Below are positions 7,963 through 15,566 of a stretch of 34,366 nt of DNA, piece after piece (position 1 is the first letter of the stretch; every line of letters begins with the position of its first letter). Under the pieces are notes generated by a model that was given only the letters and a program-made list of their open reading frames with translations, was not told the DNA's origin and did not search any database. The DNA comes from Candidatus Nanoarchaeia archaeon. GTDB taxonomy: Archaea; Nanobdellota; Nanobdellia; Woesearchaeales; UBA525. Where the stretch lies: NCBI GenBank assembly GCA_028279755.1, contig JANQNB010000010.1, positions 156,963-191,328 on the forward strand, read 5' to 3'. The translations under genes and the position numbers were made by a program.

Positions 7963-9471
7963 TTACCTCGTGTAATTTGGTGGTTCTGTGACAATAACGA
8001 TATCATGCGGGTGCGCTTCCCGCCCTCCTGCGGCTGTTTCCCTGAGGAAGCTTGCCCTGCGATGCAGTTCTGCGATACTGGCAGCGCCGATGGCGCCCAT
8101 GCCGCTTCGGATACCGCCGAGCAGCACGTCCACGACACCAGGGAGCGTGCCTTTGTACGGAACCGCGCCTTCAACACCCTCAGGCGTCCGCTTCTCTGGA
8201 GGCACGCTTTCCTGACCGTAGCGTTCGGCCGCGCCTCTACCCGCTTTCATCGCGCCAAGGCTTCCCATGCCGCGATAGAGCTTATGGGGAATTCCCTTGA
8301 TCGTGACCATATCCCCTGGCGATGCGTCTGTGCCTGCCAACAGGCTTCCGAGCATCACGGTTTCTGCACCTGCAGCCAGGGCTTTGACGATATGCCCTGA
8401 GTACTTGATGCCGCCATCAGTGCAGACCGGCATGTCTGATTGCTCTGCGCACCAGTACGTGGCAGTCAGTTGCGGCGCTCCGGTTCCGGTGACCACTCGT
8501 GTCGTGCAGATGCTTCCTGGTCCTTGTCCGACCTTGATCCCGTCAGCGCCTGCATCGATCAGTCTGCTGACGCTTCGCGGGTTGGAGATGTTGCCCACGA
8601 GGACATCCACGCTTGGGCAGTCCCGCTTCAGCGCTCGCAGGGTTTCCAGCATGCTTTGGGTGTCAGCGTGCGCTGATTCCAGGACAAGCAGGTCGACCTC
8701 GCTCTCTATGAGCTGGACAGCCCTGTCAATGCCCTGCGTGCCTGCGCCGATCGCTGCTGCGACCATGAGCTGGCCATTCTTGTCAAGGGTGTACTCGCTT
8801 CTTTTCTCCCGGTGCCGCATCACGTCTCCGATCAGGTACAAGGCAGTGAGATGGCCTTCATTGTCAACCAATGGGAGCACACTCACCTTGTTCTCTCTCA
8901 TGAGCTCGTAGGCTTGATTGATTCCCGTAGTGCGGGGAGCGGTAACGATGTCAGCAGTCATGACCTCGCTGATCGGGAGACTGTGATTTTCGACAAATCT
9001 GAGATCCCGTTTTGTGAAGATGCCGACAAGCCTGTCCTCCGCATCGACAACCGGGAAGGTGTCGAAATTCCATCCTTTTTCTTCTTTTTCTCGCAGCAGG
9101 CTTTCGACAGTCCGGTCGTCCCGCACAGTCGTGGGATGATTGATTTTTCGATTGAGAAAGCGCTTGACACGCTGGACTTCTCCCACTTGCTCGTCCGGCG
9201 TGAGATTCTTATGGATGACGCCGATGCCGCCGTGCATTGCCATACCGATGGCCATTTGGTGCTCTGTGACTGTGTCCATGGCTGCGCTGATAAGCGGCAT
9301 GTTCAGCTTGATATTCCGTGTCACTCGTGTGGCGAGGTCCACGCTGTGGGGCAGCACTTCAGAATATCCTGTCTGCAGCGTCACGTCGTCGAAAGTCAGG
9401 CCTTGGTTCTGCTCTCGCATTCGCCTGAAGAAGGTAGCAGTCTCTGTCTGCTCCACTGTCTGCTCGCTCAT
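7963..9471 (-). CDS. guaB: IMP dehydrogenase
   Basis: 502 residues. GuaB oxidises IMP to XMP with NAD, the committed step to [11 protein letters not shown] is the family opening; two CBS modules lie at about residues 100-220 ([12 protein letters not shown] is the second one's start); [10 protein letters not shown] is the NAD/substrate strand; [13 protein letters not shown] contains the catalytic Cys322; the [10 protein letters not shown] and [10 protein letters not shown] flap segments follow. An upstream ATG at 9525 is rejected because the TATA box (9507-9517) lies between it and ATG 9471, and GGTGG precedes ATG 9471. It is the first gene of a guaB-purA operon, divergent from the potassium channel gene. 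Confidence 0.96.
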   Translation of the reverse strand: MSEQTVEQTETATFFRRMREQNQGLTFDDVTLQTGYSEVLPHSVDLATRVTRNIKLNMPLISAAMDTVTEHQMAIGMAMHGGIGVIHKNLTPDEQVGEVQRVKRFLNRKINHPTTVRDDRTVESLLREKEEKGWNFDTFPVVDAEDRLVGIFTKRDLRFVENHSLPISEVMTADIVTAPRTTGINQAYELMRENKVSVLPLVDNEGHLTALYLIGDVMRHREKRSEYTLDKNGQLMVAAAIGAGTQGIDRAVQLIESEVDLLVLESAHADTQSMLETLRALKRDCPSVDVLVGNISNPRSVSRLIDAGADGIKVGQGPGSICTTRVVTGTGAPQLTATYWCAEQSDMPVCTDGGIKYSGHIVKALAAGAETVMLGSLLAGTDASPGDMVTIKGIPHKLYRGMGSLGAMKAGRGAAERYGQESVPPEKRTPEGVEGAVPYKGTLPGVVDVLLGGIRSGMGAIGAASIAELHRRASFLRETAAGGREAHPHDIVIVTEPPNYTR

Positions 9472-9506
9472 CTGTCCACCCCCATGCTCACTGCATGCGG
9501 GCAGGG

Positions 9507-9517
9507 TATAAATATTT
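9507..9517 (-). promoter_or_regulatory. TATA box of guaB-purA
   Basis: Minus-strand aaatatttata is 36-46 bp before ATG 9471. Transcription starting about 25 bp downstream leaves a leader of roughly 10 nt containing GGTGG. Confidence 0.55.
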
Positions 9518-9555
9518 TTCGCCATTTTCGAGTGGATGCAATTCTGGCGTAAAAG

Positions 9556-9563
9556 TTTAAAAG
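9556..9563 (+). promoter_or_regulatory. TATA box of the potassium channel gene
   Basis: TTTAAAAG is centred 26 bp before the GTG at 9585, so the message is probably leaderless. It is divergent from the guaB promoter 40 bp away. Confidence 0.5.
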
Positions 9564-9584
9564 GCTGTCACCTCGGGTTGGAGT

Positions 9585-10040
9585 GTGGAGCGCAAGTACA
9601 AAGAGCAGGTGGGACTCGCACTTATTGTCATCCTCTTCCTTTTGGGAGCCGGCACGATCATCTTCCACTATGCTGAAGGCTGGCGCTATGTCGACGCGTT
9701 CTATTTTACTGGCGTGACCGTCACTACCATCGGTTACGGCGACATGGTGCCCACGCATGACGTCTCCAAAGTCATCACCGTCGTCTTCGGCCTGATCGGC
9801 ATCGGCATCGTGTTCTACACCATCACCATGATGGCGCGCTTGGCGATCGAACGCGAGCAGCAGCACATCGAGAACATGCTGCAGCGACGCGTGCAGCGAC
9901 GCCTGGATGAGGAGAAGGCTGCGAAGGCTGCTGTCGAGAAGGAAGTCGCGAAGAAAGCCAAGGAAGTCGAGAAGGAAGCGGTCGAGCTCGCGAAGGAGAT
10001 GACACAGAAGAAAGGAAAGACAGCAGCTAAGAAGAAATAG
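9585..10040 (+). CDS. Two-TM potassium channel
   Basis: 151 residues. TM1 is about residues 9-28, then a pore helix and the selectivity filter TVTTIGYGD at residues 45-53, then TM2 at about 62-84. This is the KcsA-like architecture, expected to form tetramers. From residue 88 to the end the chain is a charged helix (EREQQHIENMLQRRVQRR followed by Lys/Glu/Ala heptads), probably a coiled coil that could drive tetramerisation; it ends in a Lys-rich tail. No RCK/TrkA nucleotide-binding domain is attached. GTG at 9585 is the only sensible start ahead of TM1 and agrees with the TATA spacing. It converges on the MFS transporter gene. Confidence 0.92.
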   Translation: MERKYKEQVGLALIVILFLLGAGTIIFHYAEGWRYVDAFYFTGVTVTTIGYGDMVPTHDVSKVITVVFGLIGIGIVFYTITMMARLAIEREQQHIENMLQRRVQRRLDEEKAAKAAVEKEVAKKAKEVEKEAVELAKEMTQKKGKTAAKKK

Positions 10041-10041
10041 G

Positions 10042-11190
10042 CTATTTCTCCTTTACTAAGACCAGATGCGCGAAGGTCGCGAAGAACGCAGCGACGAACA
10101 TCCATGTCAGGCTCTGCGTCACGACTGCCAATACGAGAATGAGGATCCTGCCGATCTCGAGGTTGAATTCGCGGAACAGGAAGTAGTGGACGCGATCCTT
10201 GCACTTCTCCGCTTTCTCATAGATGAGCTTGCCGAAAGAGATGTCGATGGCAGCGTTCGTTGCGCTGCTGAAAAAGTTGCTGAAGAACAGACCGAAAGGG
10301 GAGAGGAAGAACAGCCTGAGCAGCCAGAACGGCGCGTGGCTGAACACGCCAAAGCGGAGCACGCCTTTCTCGTCCTTGTCTGCGCAGCGGCCGGTGAGGA
10401 AGAGGATGAAGATCATCAGCACGCTGGTGAGGCTGACGATAACGCCGAGCGAGACTACCTCGCCGAGCGTGATGTAGATGAAGAGGGGCCAGAACACGCT
10501 GCTCACGATCGAGATGACAGCGCTTGCCTGGTACGCGATCGCCTTGCGTCCTGAATCGGCCTTGATCGCCTTCTTCACGCTGACCTTCTGCCTGTGCAAG
10601 GTAAAGTCCTTGGTGAGAAAGAGGGGGATGACCGAGCAGAGCAGCACTGCCGAGGCGATGAAGAAGACAGCGCTGAACGAGACCTTGTCGATGAAGAGAC
10701 TGCCGACAAGCGGCCCGATGATGACGCTGAGGACTGCGATCACTTGCAGCATGCTCACTTCCTCGCCTTCTTCTTTTTTCACCGCGCTCCTAGTGAATTC
10801 GAGGTGGAACGCGCTGAAATACAGGGCGACGCTCACGCCATGAGCGAGCGCCGCATACGCGTATGGCAAGCCTGCGGCCACATGGTTAAGGAGCAGGTAG
10901 AAGATGATGTAGCAGGCAGTACCTACTGCCATCGTCTTCTTGATGCCGAGGCGTGCGTTGAGGCGCATGCTGGTCGGCATTGCTATCGCTACCATGGTGA
11001 AGAAGATGAGATGGTAGAGCGCGATGTCCTTGAGCGGATAGCCGAGCGTGTAGAGATAGATCGGGACGAAGATGCTGATGAAACTCTCGGCAAGGCTCTT
11101 CAGGAACACGCTCAGGTAGAGTTCGTCCATCTCCTTGCTGTGGAAGTAGCGGACCAGCAAGGCATGGATGTGCGGTGCGGCATGATGCAT
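10042..11190 (-). CDS. MFS-type transporter
   Basis: 382 residues with about ten to twelve hydrophobic helices. The loop after TM2 (MPTSMRLNARLGIKKTMAVG) resembles the MFS cytoplasmic signature region (motif A, usually GxLaDrxGrkxx), and a second copy-like loop LTGRCADKDEKG lies between the two six-helix halves. No substrate-specific motif is visible. The family couples small-molecule movement to ion gradients. ATG 11190 is supported by TTATAAAA at 11213-11220, about 26 bp upstream, so the transcript is leaderless. The stop is 1 base from the end of the convergent potassium channel gene. Confidence 0.85.
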   Translation of the reverse strand: MHHAAPHIHALLVRYFHSKEMDELYLSVFLKSLAESFISIFVPIYLYTLGYPLKDIALYHLIFFTMVAIAMPTSMRLNARLGIKKTMAVGTACYIIFYLLLNHVAAGLPYAYAALAHGVSVALYFSAFHLEFTRSAVKKEEGEEVSMLQVIAVLSVIIGPLVGSLFIDKVSFSAVFFIASAVLLCSVIPLFLTKDFTLHRQKVSVKKAIKADSGRKAIAYQASAVISIVSSVFWPLFIYITLGEVVSLGVIVSLTSVLMIFILFLTGRCADKDEKGVLRFGVFSHAPFWLLRLFFLSPFGLFFSNFFSSATNAAIDISFGKLIYEKAEKCKDRVHYFLFREFNLEIGRILILVLAVVTQSLTWMFVAAFFATFAHLVLVKEK

Positions 11191-11212
11191 GGCTTGTTCC
11201 CGGGATCAGGCC

Positions 11213-11220
11213 TTATAAAA
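11213..11220 (-). promoter_or_regulatory. TATA box of the MFS gene
   Basis: TTATAAAA (TTTTATAA on the minus strand) is centred about 26 bp before ATG 11190; leaderless spacing. Confidence 0.55.
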
Positions 11221-11264
11221 CTAGTTGATGCAAGTCGCGCATGCCTTTGACGAAGAAGAAGCAA

Positions 11265-12179
11265 TTATGCAGCGTCGAGCAGTTCGACGGGTCGGTTCAC
11301 TTTCTTGCTTCCCCTTACGCACGTGCTGGGCCGGAGGAAAAGTGTGTTATGCCCCCCATCCACCCACGTGACCGTGCTTTTGGGATGTGCGAAGACGTGC
11401 CGTAGCCATTCTTCATCTGTACGTGAGTATCCGAGAAAATCGTTCTTCGGCAGGAAGGTGTGCACTGGAATCTCTGTGATCTGATCCAATCCGTCATCAT
11501 GCCTGAAAGTGAGCATCTCATTCACGCATGCTCTATATGCTTCTTCGAACCGTCTGGCGTGACGTTCATACTGACAGAACGCAACCTCGCTGCGCAAATA
11601 TTCTTTGAATCTTCTGTCTCGGACTGCCCAGCCCAATTCCTCTCGATGCCCTCTGCTTCCAGCTTCAAGCATGTCATCCACAGTGAGGATTCCCTCGGGT
11701 TTTCGAAGATATGGTGCTCCAATAATGGCTTCTCGCACTCGTGGATCATGCTGCAGGTCTATGAGTCGACGGCGAAGCACTTGATGTGCATAGCTATGGC
11801 CGATGATCTTGATCGGTCCCTGGCGTTCTGCGTAGTATAATTCGAAGAACTGTTGTGCAAGCAGGACGTGATCAGCAAGTGATTCTGGCGGCAATAACTC
11901 ATTGTCGACTTTGATAACCGGACTTGGCGCAACGCCTTCAAGATAGCCAGGTCTGTCAACCCATCGTTCTAAGAAAGACCGTGCAAGCGCCGGTTCGAAG
12001 AAGAATCCTGTATGCAGTAAGAGGAGTGTTTGGTCATCAGAACCTGGCTTTTCCTTCTCGACTCTGATGTGGCGAAAGTTCTTGTTGAGCAGCTCATATT
12101 TCCACCAGGCGTACATATCGAACATAAGAGCCAGCGCTGAGAAGAGCGGAGTGCTGTATGACGTTTCCGCCCTACCCAT
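11265..12179 (-). CDS. Alpha/beta-hydrolase-fold protein
   Basis: 304 residues. The chain has the alpha/beta hydrolase order: LLLLHTGFFFE strand with oxyanion-loop-like HTG near residue 56, nucleophile elbow IIGHSYAHQ with Ser129, an Asp candidate in PKNDFLG (Asp247) and a terminal His in DGGHNTLF (His277). The family hydrolyses esters, thioesters or amides; substrate unknown. An N-terminal stretch of about 20 residues is hydrophobic (ALALMFDMYAWW) but too short and charged-flanked to call a membrane anchor firmly. ATG 12179 sits 26-30 bp after TATAAAA (12204-12210), so it is probably leaderless. Confidence 0.8.
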   Translation of the reverse strand: MGRAETSYSTPLFSALALMFDMYAWWKYELLNKNFRHIRVEKEKPGSDDQTLLLLHTGFFFEPALARSFLERWVDRPGYLEGVAPSPVIKVDNELLPPESLADHVLLAQQFFELYYAERQGPIKIIGHSYAHQVLRRRLIDLQHDPRVREAIIGAPYLRKPEGILTVDDMLEAGSRGHREELGWAVRDRRFKEYLRSEVAFCQYERHARRFEEAYRACVNEMLTFRHDDGLDQITEIPVHTFLPKNDFLGYSRTDEEWLRHVFAHPKSTVTWVDGGHNTLFLRPSTCVRGSKKVNRPVELLDAA

Positions 12180-12203
12180 GTAGGAGTAGAATCAGGCGCG
12201 TGG

Positions 12204-12210
12204 TATAAAA
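12204..12210 (-). promoter_or_regulatory. TATA box of the alpha/beta hydrolase gene
   Basis: Minus-strand TTTTATA is about 28 bp before ATG 12179. Confidence 0.5.
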
Positions 12211-12232
12211 AACTTTCGCGACTCTGGAATGG

Positions 12233-12856
12233 TCACGGCAGCAGGTCTTCTGCTTCGAGCCAGGGTTTGATCCTGCTCCACATCACGTCATAACCCTTGC
12301 TGTTCGGATGCAAGCCGTCAGCGAGGTGCTCTGGCTTGAGAAGATCGAAGACGTCAAGGAAAGGAATGTTTGCTTCTTTGCAAAGTTGCTTGAGCATTTC
12401 GTTATGCTTCTTGACCCGTTCGTTTGTGAAGCTCGACATGTCGTCGAATGGAATGGTGTTCTCTTCATCCACTGGTGTCAAGCCGATGTAAGCGAGTTTT
12501 GCCTGGCAAGCCTTGGCTTTCTTGAGCAAAGTCTTGACTTGTTCCTTGAATTCCTCGTCTGTCGTCAGGGTCTTCTTGTCTTCGGGCTTTCCGACCCAGC
12601 GAGCATTGTTTGTGCCGGCTGAGATCAAGATTGTATATGTGTTATTGGGGCGATGCAATCGAAGGCGTGCCTTCGCCTCGACCTCAAAGCGTTCGAGGAG
12701 TTGAGCGATGGTCTGTCCTGACACGCCGAGATTCCACACGCTATTATATCTCTCCTGCGGCGAATACCAGTCGTGCAAGCGGCCGACCCAGCCGTGCTCA
12801 GGCTTCTCGCCACGGCCGTACGTGATGCTCGCACCAAAACACAGGATGCCTTTCAT
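12233..12856 (-). CDS. SGNH/GDSL-family hydrolase
   Basis: 207 residues with all four SGNH blocks: block I CFGASITYG with nucleophile Ser10 (GAS in place of GDS), block II NLGVSGQT with the oxyanion Gly, block III SAGTNNAR with the oxyanion Asn, and block V DGLHPNSKGY with the catalytic Asp and His near residue 184. The family are esterases, lipases or carbohydrate deacetylases. No signal peptide, so it acts in the cytoplasm unless exported otherwise. It lies 39 bases downstream of the zinc-ribbon gene on the same strand; a TATA-like cctttttattc is found in that gap, so it may be transcribed independently. Confidence 0.92.
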   Translation of the reverse strand: MKGILCFGASITYGRGEKPEHGWVGRLHDWYSPQERYNSVWNLGVSGQTIAQLLERFEVEAKARLRLHRPNNTYTILISAGTNNARWVGKPEDKKTLTTDEEFKEQVKTLLKKAKACQAKLAYIGLTPVDEENTIPFDDMSSFTNERVKKHNEMLKQLCKEANIPFLDVFDLLKPEHLADGLHPNSKGYDVMWSRIKPWLEAEDLLP

Positions 12857-12895
12857 GGGAGAAATGGAGAAAGAGATTGAATAAAAAGGTTACAC

Positions 12896-13039
12896 TCACA
12901 TCTTGCCCATTCGACACATAGTTGTGCCACAGCTGGGGCACTTGCCTTTGACGATATCGCCGCCTTTCTTGGTCTTGCCCTGCTTTGGATCGTTCATCTC
13001 TTTCTTCGCCTTGCACTTGACGCAGTATGCTTGCACCAT
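12896..13039 (-). CDS. Small zinc-ribbon protein (DUF5679-like)
   Basis: 47 residues. The sequence begins MVQAYCVKCKAKKEM and ends CPSCGTTMCRMGKM. Cys6, Cys9, Cys34 and Cys37 form two CxxC knuckles that would hold one zinc, and the AYCVKCKAKKEM...KGKCPSCGT arrangement matches the short DUF5679 family of archaea and bacteria. GGAGGCG lies 6 bases before ATG 13039, a strong ribosome binding site. Minus-strand TATA-like elements at 13102-13110 and 13081-13087 lie upstream. The molecular role of this family is not known to me; such ribbons usually bind nucleic acids or proteins. It is divergent from the VWC-like gene. Confidence 0.88.
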   Translation of the reverse strand: MVQAYCVKCKAKKEMNDPKQGKTKKGGDIVKGKCPSCGTTMCRMGKM

Positions 13040-13166
13040 AAATATCGCCTCCTTGATAGATGCAAAGAAGAGCCTTCCTTCTTAAAGATTCCGCGTGGAG
13101 TATATAAATAACACAGAGAAACGCCCTCTGGAGCTTATAGCTGCGACTCTGATTGAAATATTGGTA

Positions 13167-13177
13167 ATTTATAAATA
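13167..13177 (+). promoter_or_regulatory. TATA box of the VWC-like gene
   Basis: AATTTATAAAT lies about 40 bp before ATG 13213, leaving a leader of about 18 nt that contains the GAGGTG ribosome binding site at 13201-13206. Confidence 0.55.
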
Positions 13178-13212
13178 GCAGCACTCATTAGCTGTCTCAA
13201 GAGGTGGTTGTG

Positions 13213-14487
13213 ATGCGTGTATTCGCTGTAGTATTGATTGTATTTCTGCTGGCAGTCTCGCCAGTGGCAGCACAGGAAGAGGACGGCTGGTGGGCCAAGT
13301 TCTGGCAGAACTTCAGAGGCCAAGAACGGGAAGCACCGCCTGCCGGCGCGCCGCCGCCGCCAGGAACGCCTGCTGTTGGTGATAGTCAGGGTGTGGAAGA
13401 CTGGGAGCCGCCCAGGAACGCGCCAAGCCCGATGCCACGCCCGCAACCAGGCACGCCTGAGGATTATCCTGGCGACCCGACCGGCATCGCTCCAGCACCG
13501 CCTGACTATATCGGACTGCCGAGCAATTGCTGCAACGTTGTGGTGTGCAACGACGAATCGCGTTCGTCTGACCAGCGCGAGTACGTGTGCAGGTACAGCC
13601 TGGGCGAATGCATCGAGCGCTATGGGGATACGTGCCGGCAGATCAGCTGCTTGCAAGAACGCTGCATGGAGCGCGTGCACCTCTGCTACGAGCGCACAGT
13701 CTCGCCAAACGAGCCTCCTCGGGTGGCACCAAAGGGCGAATACTATGATTCGCCTGACGGCGAAGGACATGGCTATGCTACAAACCCTTATGGCGTCGAG
13801 CCAGGCACTGGTGCAGTTGTAGCGCCTGCCCCACCGCCAAGCCCTGCGACTGGCTCAGCCGATTCCTTCTTTGACGTCGAGCTTCCAGACCTGCCAGATG
13901 AGCCGAGCATAGCGCCAAGCGGCAAGACCGCGTCTGGCTATGGCGCTCCCGTCCCTGTCGCTGACGCTTCACTCACTGGCTGGCGCAAGGTCAAGTGCGA
14001 AGGCTCGTATGAGGAGTGCAGGGAGCAGTACGAGCGTTGCCAGTGCGGCATGCCTGAGGCGTACTGCGAATACGGTGGCAACACCTATAAGATCGGCGAG
14101 ACCTTCCGCGCAGACGACGGCTGCAATCATTGCACGTGCGGCCGCGACGGCACGATCGGCTGCACCGAGCGCGCCTGCGTCACTGAGGTCGACTACTGCC
14201 TCTACAATGGTGTGCGCTACGATCTCGGCGAGCGCTTCAAGAGCAACGACGGCTGCAACACCTGCCATTGCAGCGAGGACGGCAGGATCCAATGCACGCT
14301 CATGGCCTGCCAGAGCGAGTGCGGCGACGGCATCTGTCAGGACAACGAACAAGAGTGCGTGAGCATGTGCCCGGACTGTGCTGAGGATGCTGTTGACAGC
14401 GACCGCTGCGCCTGCACTACCACGTGCAAGACCAACTGCGACGAGGATTGCGGAGAGAAAGAGGCAGCCTTGACTGCTGTGGCCTAA
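13213..14487 (+). CDS. Secreted Cys-rich protein with two VWC-like domains
   Basis: 424 residues. A Sec signal peptide (about residues 1-20, ending VAAQ) is followed by Pro/Ala-rich low-complexity sequence to about residue 90, a first Cys cluster (about 97-155), a second Pro-rich linker, then two adjacent modules of about 38 residues at 285-322 and 329-366. Each module follows C-x2-G-x-x-Y-x-x-G-x-x-F-x-x-x-DGCN-x-C-x-C-x-x-DG-x-x-x-CT-x-x-x-C, the von Willebrand C/pacifastin-like pattern. The tail has CGDGICQDNEQEC...CPDC, the same type of motif seen at the start of the lipoprotein at 25035-26306. About 40 cysteines suggest a disulfide-stabilised surface protein, perhaps dependent on the CcdA/thioredoxin pair in this window. 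ATG 13213 follows GAGGTG at 6 bases; upstream GTG codons would place the ribosome site inside the gene. Confidence 0.85.
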   Translation: MRVFAVVLIVFLLAVSPVAAQEEDGWWAKFWQNFRGQEREAPPAGAPPPPGTPAVGDSQGVEDWEPPRNAPSPMPRPQPGTPEDYPGDPTGIAPAPPDYIGLPSNCCNVVVCNDESRSSDQREYVCRYSLGECIERYGDTCRQISCLQERCMERVHLCYERTVSPNEPPRVAPKGEYYDSPDGEGHGYATNPYGVEPGTGAVVAPAPPPSPATGSADSFFDVELPDLPDEPSIAPSGKTASGYGAPVPVADASLTGWRKVKCEGSYEECREQYERCQCGMPEAYCEYGGNTYKIGETFRADDGCNHCTCGRDGTIGCTERACVTEVDYCLYNGVRYDLGERFKSNDGCNTCHCSEDGRIQCTLMACQSECGDGICQDNEQECVSMCPDCAEDAVDSDRCACTTTCKTNCDEDCGEKEAALTAVA

Positions 14488-14518
14488 ACAGCTTTGATTT
14501 TTACTTGAATTAAGCCAT

Positions 14519-14540
14519 TAGCATAGCTAACGCTATGTTT
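14519..14540 (+). terminator. Stem-loop after the VWC-like gene
   Basis: CATAGC (14522-14527), loop TAAC, GCTATG (14532-14537) form a perfect 6-bp stem, extendable by a G-T and an A-T pair, followed by TTTGCC. It lies 32 bases past the stop and may end the transcript or protect its 3' end. Confidence 0.35.
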
Positions 14541-14567
14541 GCCTCTCGTTCCCCCCATCAGCTCAGC

Positions 14568-14678
14568 TTATTTCACAGCGCTGATGATCTTTATGAGAGT
14601 AGCCAAGACTGCTGGCGCTGCTGTAAGAAACAACAGAATACCAAATAACACTAAGGCTAGCTGTGCTAATCTTCCCAT
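14568..14678 (-). CDS. 36-residue single-membrane-span peptide
   Basis: A short frame from ATG 14678 to TAA at 14568 encodes MGRLAQLALVLFGILLFL... then a second hydrophobic run and KIISAVK at the end. It is a single hydrophobic helix (about residues 5-29) with positive ends, like small regulatory or accessory membrane proteins. It begins 18 bases after the stop of the nuclease-like gene on the same strand, with GGTGAAGTGGAC in the gap as a possible ribosome binding site. Coding status rests on composition and position only. Confidence 0.4.
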   Translation of the reverse strand: MGRLAQLALVLFGILLFLTAAPAVLATLIKIISAVK

Positions 14679-14696
14679 GTCCACTTCACCATTCTT

Positions 14697-14987
14697 TCAT
14701 CGCCCCTTGTATTTGTAACCTCGGCGGCGCATCCTATCGTTGACGGAACCGTCACGGTTCCTCATCTCGACGACCTCTCGGTTGTAGCTCCGGCCGACTT
14801 TCTTGGTCCGGACGAAACCTCTTGTCTGTCCGGTCATCCCGGCCGCGCTCCGCGTGGCACGCTCCGCACCAAACTGGTGTCGCTCTGGTGCGCGTACACG
14901 CGCCAAGCGGAAGGGAGTCCCATCACTGAAGACACCCGAGTCACCATCGACCCAATGGTCTACTTTCTTTCGTTTCCATGCTGTCAT
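14697..14987 (-). CDS. Mini staphylococcal-nuclease-like protein
   Basis: 96 residues that align by eye to the core of the SNase/thermonuclease fold: VDGDSGVFSDGTPFRL matches the Asp-rich calcium loop (Asp14, Asp16), RLARVRAPE carries Arg27 and Glu35 (equivalents of Arg35 and Glu43 of staphylococcal nuclease), and GRSYNREVVEM gives Arg70 (equivalent of Arg87). DGSVNDRMRRRGYKY ends the domain. The usual Asp40 position is Arg32, so calcium binding may differ. No signal peptide. The family normally has 130-150 residues, so this is a trimmed, strongly basic version. GGAG lies upstream of ATG 14987. The membrane peptide gene follows in the same direction. Confidence 0.75.
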   Translation of the reverse strand: MTAWKRKKVDHWVDGDSGVFSDGTPFRLARVRAPERHQFGAERATRSAAGMTGQTRGFVRTKKVGRSYNREVVEMRNRDGSVNDRMRRRGYKYKGR

Positions 14988-15154
14988 TTTCTTTCTCCAG
15001 TCTTGTCTGTCAGCAACTCCTTGAATCTATGAACCTTGAGAAGGCTCTAAGCTTCTTGAATTGCTTCTTCGAGAATGAAGGTCTTGCTGAAACAAAATCT
15101 TCTACTCGAGAGCGGTGTGACCAACACCACCCAACATTGCCTAGCTATGAAGGG

Positions 15155-15162
15155 TATTTAAG
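15155..15162 (-). promoter_or_regulatory. Possible TATA box of the nuclease-like gene
   Basis: Minus-strand CTTAAATA lies 170 bp before ATG 14987. If used, it would give a leader of about 145 nt; I see no other convincing promoter nearer the gene. The 15000-15200 stretch holds no open frame that looks coding. Confidence 0.3.
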
Positions 15163-15218
15163 CTTAGCGACCAATATTCGCGCGTACAAGCTCTGAAATG
15201 GCCAAATTCAAGATAATA

Positions 15219-15280
15219 AATTGGGGGAGGGTTGGGTTGCCCCAGCCCCAGTGAAGATAAACGCCTCTCCACCCCCAGTT
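15219..15280 (+). other. GC-rich stem-loop between the nuclease and rps13 operons
   Basis: AATTGGGGG (15219-15227) can pair with CCCCCAGTT (15272-15280, one G-T pair), enclosing GGGTTGCCCC-type inner pairing, and is followed on the plus strand by TTTTTGTTTC. It stands out as GC-rich in an AT-rich gap. It may be a terminator for a small RNA, or a small RNA itself; there is no coding frame. Confidence 0.35.
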
Positions 15281-15350
15281 TTTGTTTCAGCGAATTTGAG
15301 ACTATCTTTGATGTATAAAAATTTTTGGTTGAAATTTTGGCGAACAGCAA

Positions 15351-15361
15351 GCTTTATAAAC
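15351..15361 (+). promoter_or_regulatory. TATA box of the ribosomal protein operon
   Basis: GCTTTATAAAC with an A-rich BRE-like cagcaa before it. Transcription would start near 15383, giving a leader of about 184 nt before rps13. A second TATA-like element, gtataaaaat, is at 15313-15322. Confidence 0.6.
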
Positions 15362-15444
15362 ACCCTGCAGTTCTCCGGCGACATTCGCCCGAGTGCAAGC
15401 GTGGAGGGCGGCCATCATGGATTCTCTGCGCTGTTCTCGGTAAA

Positions 15445-15549
15445 GCTGTGTTGCGGAGGTTTATCCGCTGTGGCGGGTTCATTCCGGGCGCTCACCTAAC
15501 GACGCAAGCGTCGTGTTCGCGCCCGGTCAGGACTCCAAGGCAACACAGC
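15445..15549 (+). ncRNA. Closed multi-branched RNA structure in the rps13 leader
   Basis: The outer stem GCTGTGTTGC (15445-15454) pairs perfectly with GCAACACAGC (15540-15549). Inside it are a 5-bp hairpin, GCGGA (15453-15457) with TCCGC (15464-15468), and a long arm: CCGGGCGC (15484-15491) with GCGCCCGG (15519-15526), capped by ACGACG-CAAG-CGTCGT (15499-15514). The structure ends 6 bases before the GAGGAG ribosome binding site of rps13. It does not match 5S rRNA, RNase P RNA or tRNA as far as I can judge. It may be a regulatory leader that senses a ribosomal protein, or a small stable RNA processed from the operon. Confidence 0.5.
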
Positions 15550-15566
15550 CGCATGAGGAGAAAACA

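Noticed and set aside
15445-15549. 5S rRNA, RNase P RNA or tRNA as identity of the structured leader
   Set aside because: No conserved 5S loops, no GGAAAGTC/ACAGAA-type RNase P core and no tRNA T arm with matching stem; kept as an unassigned structure.
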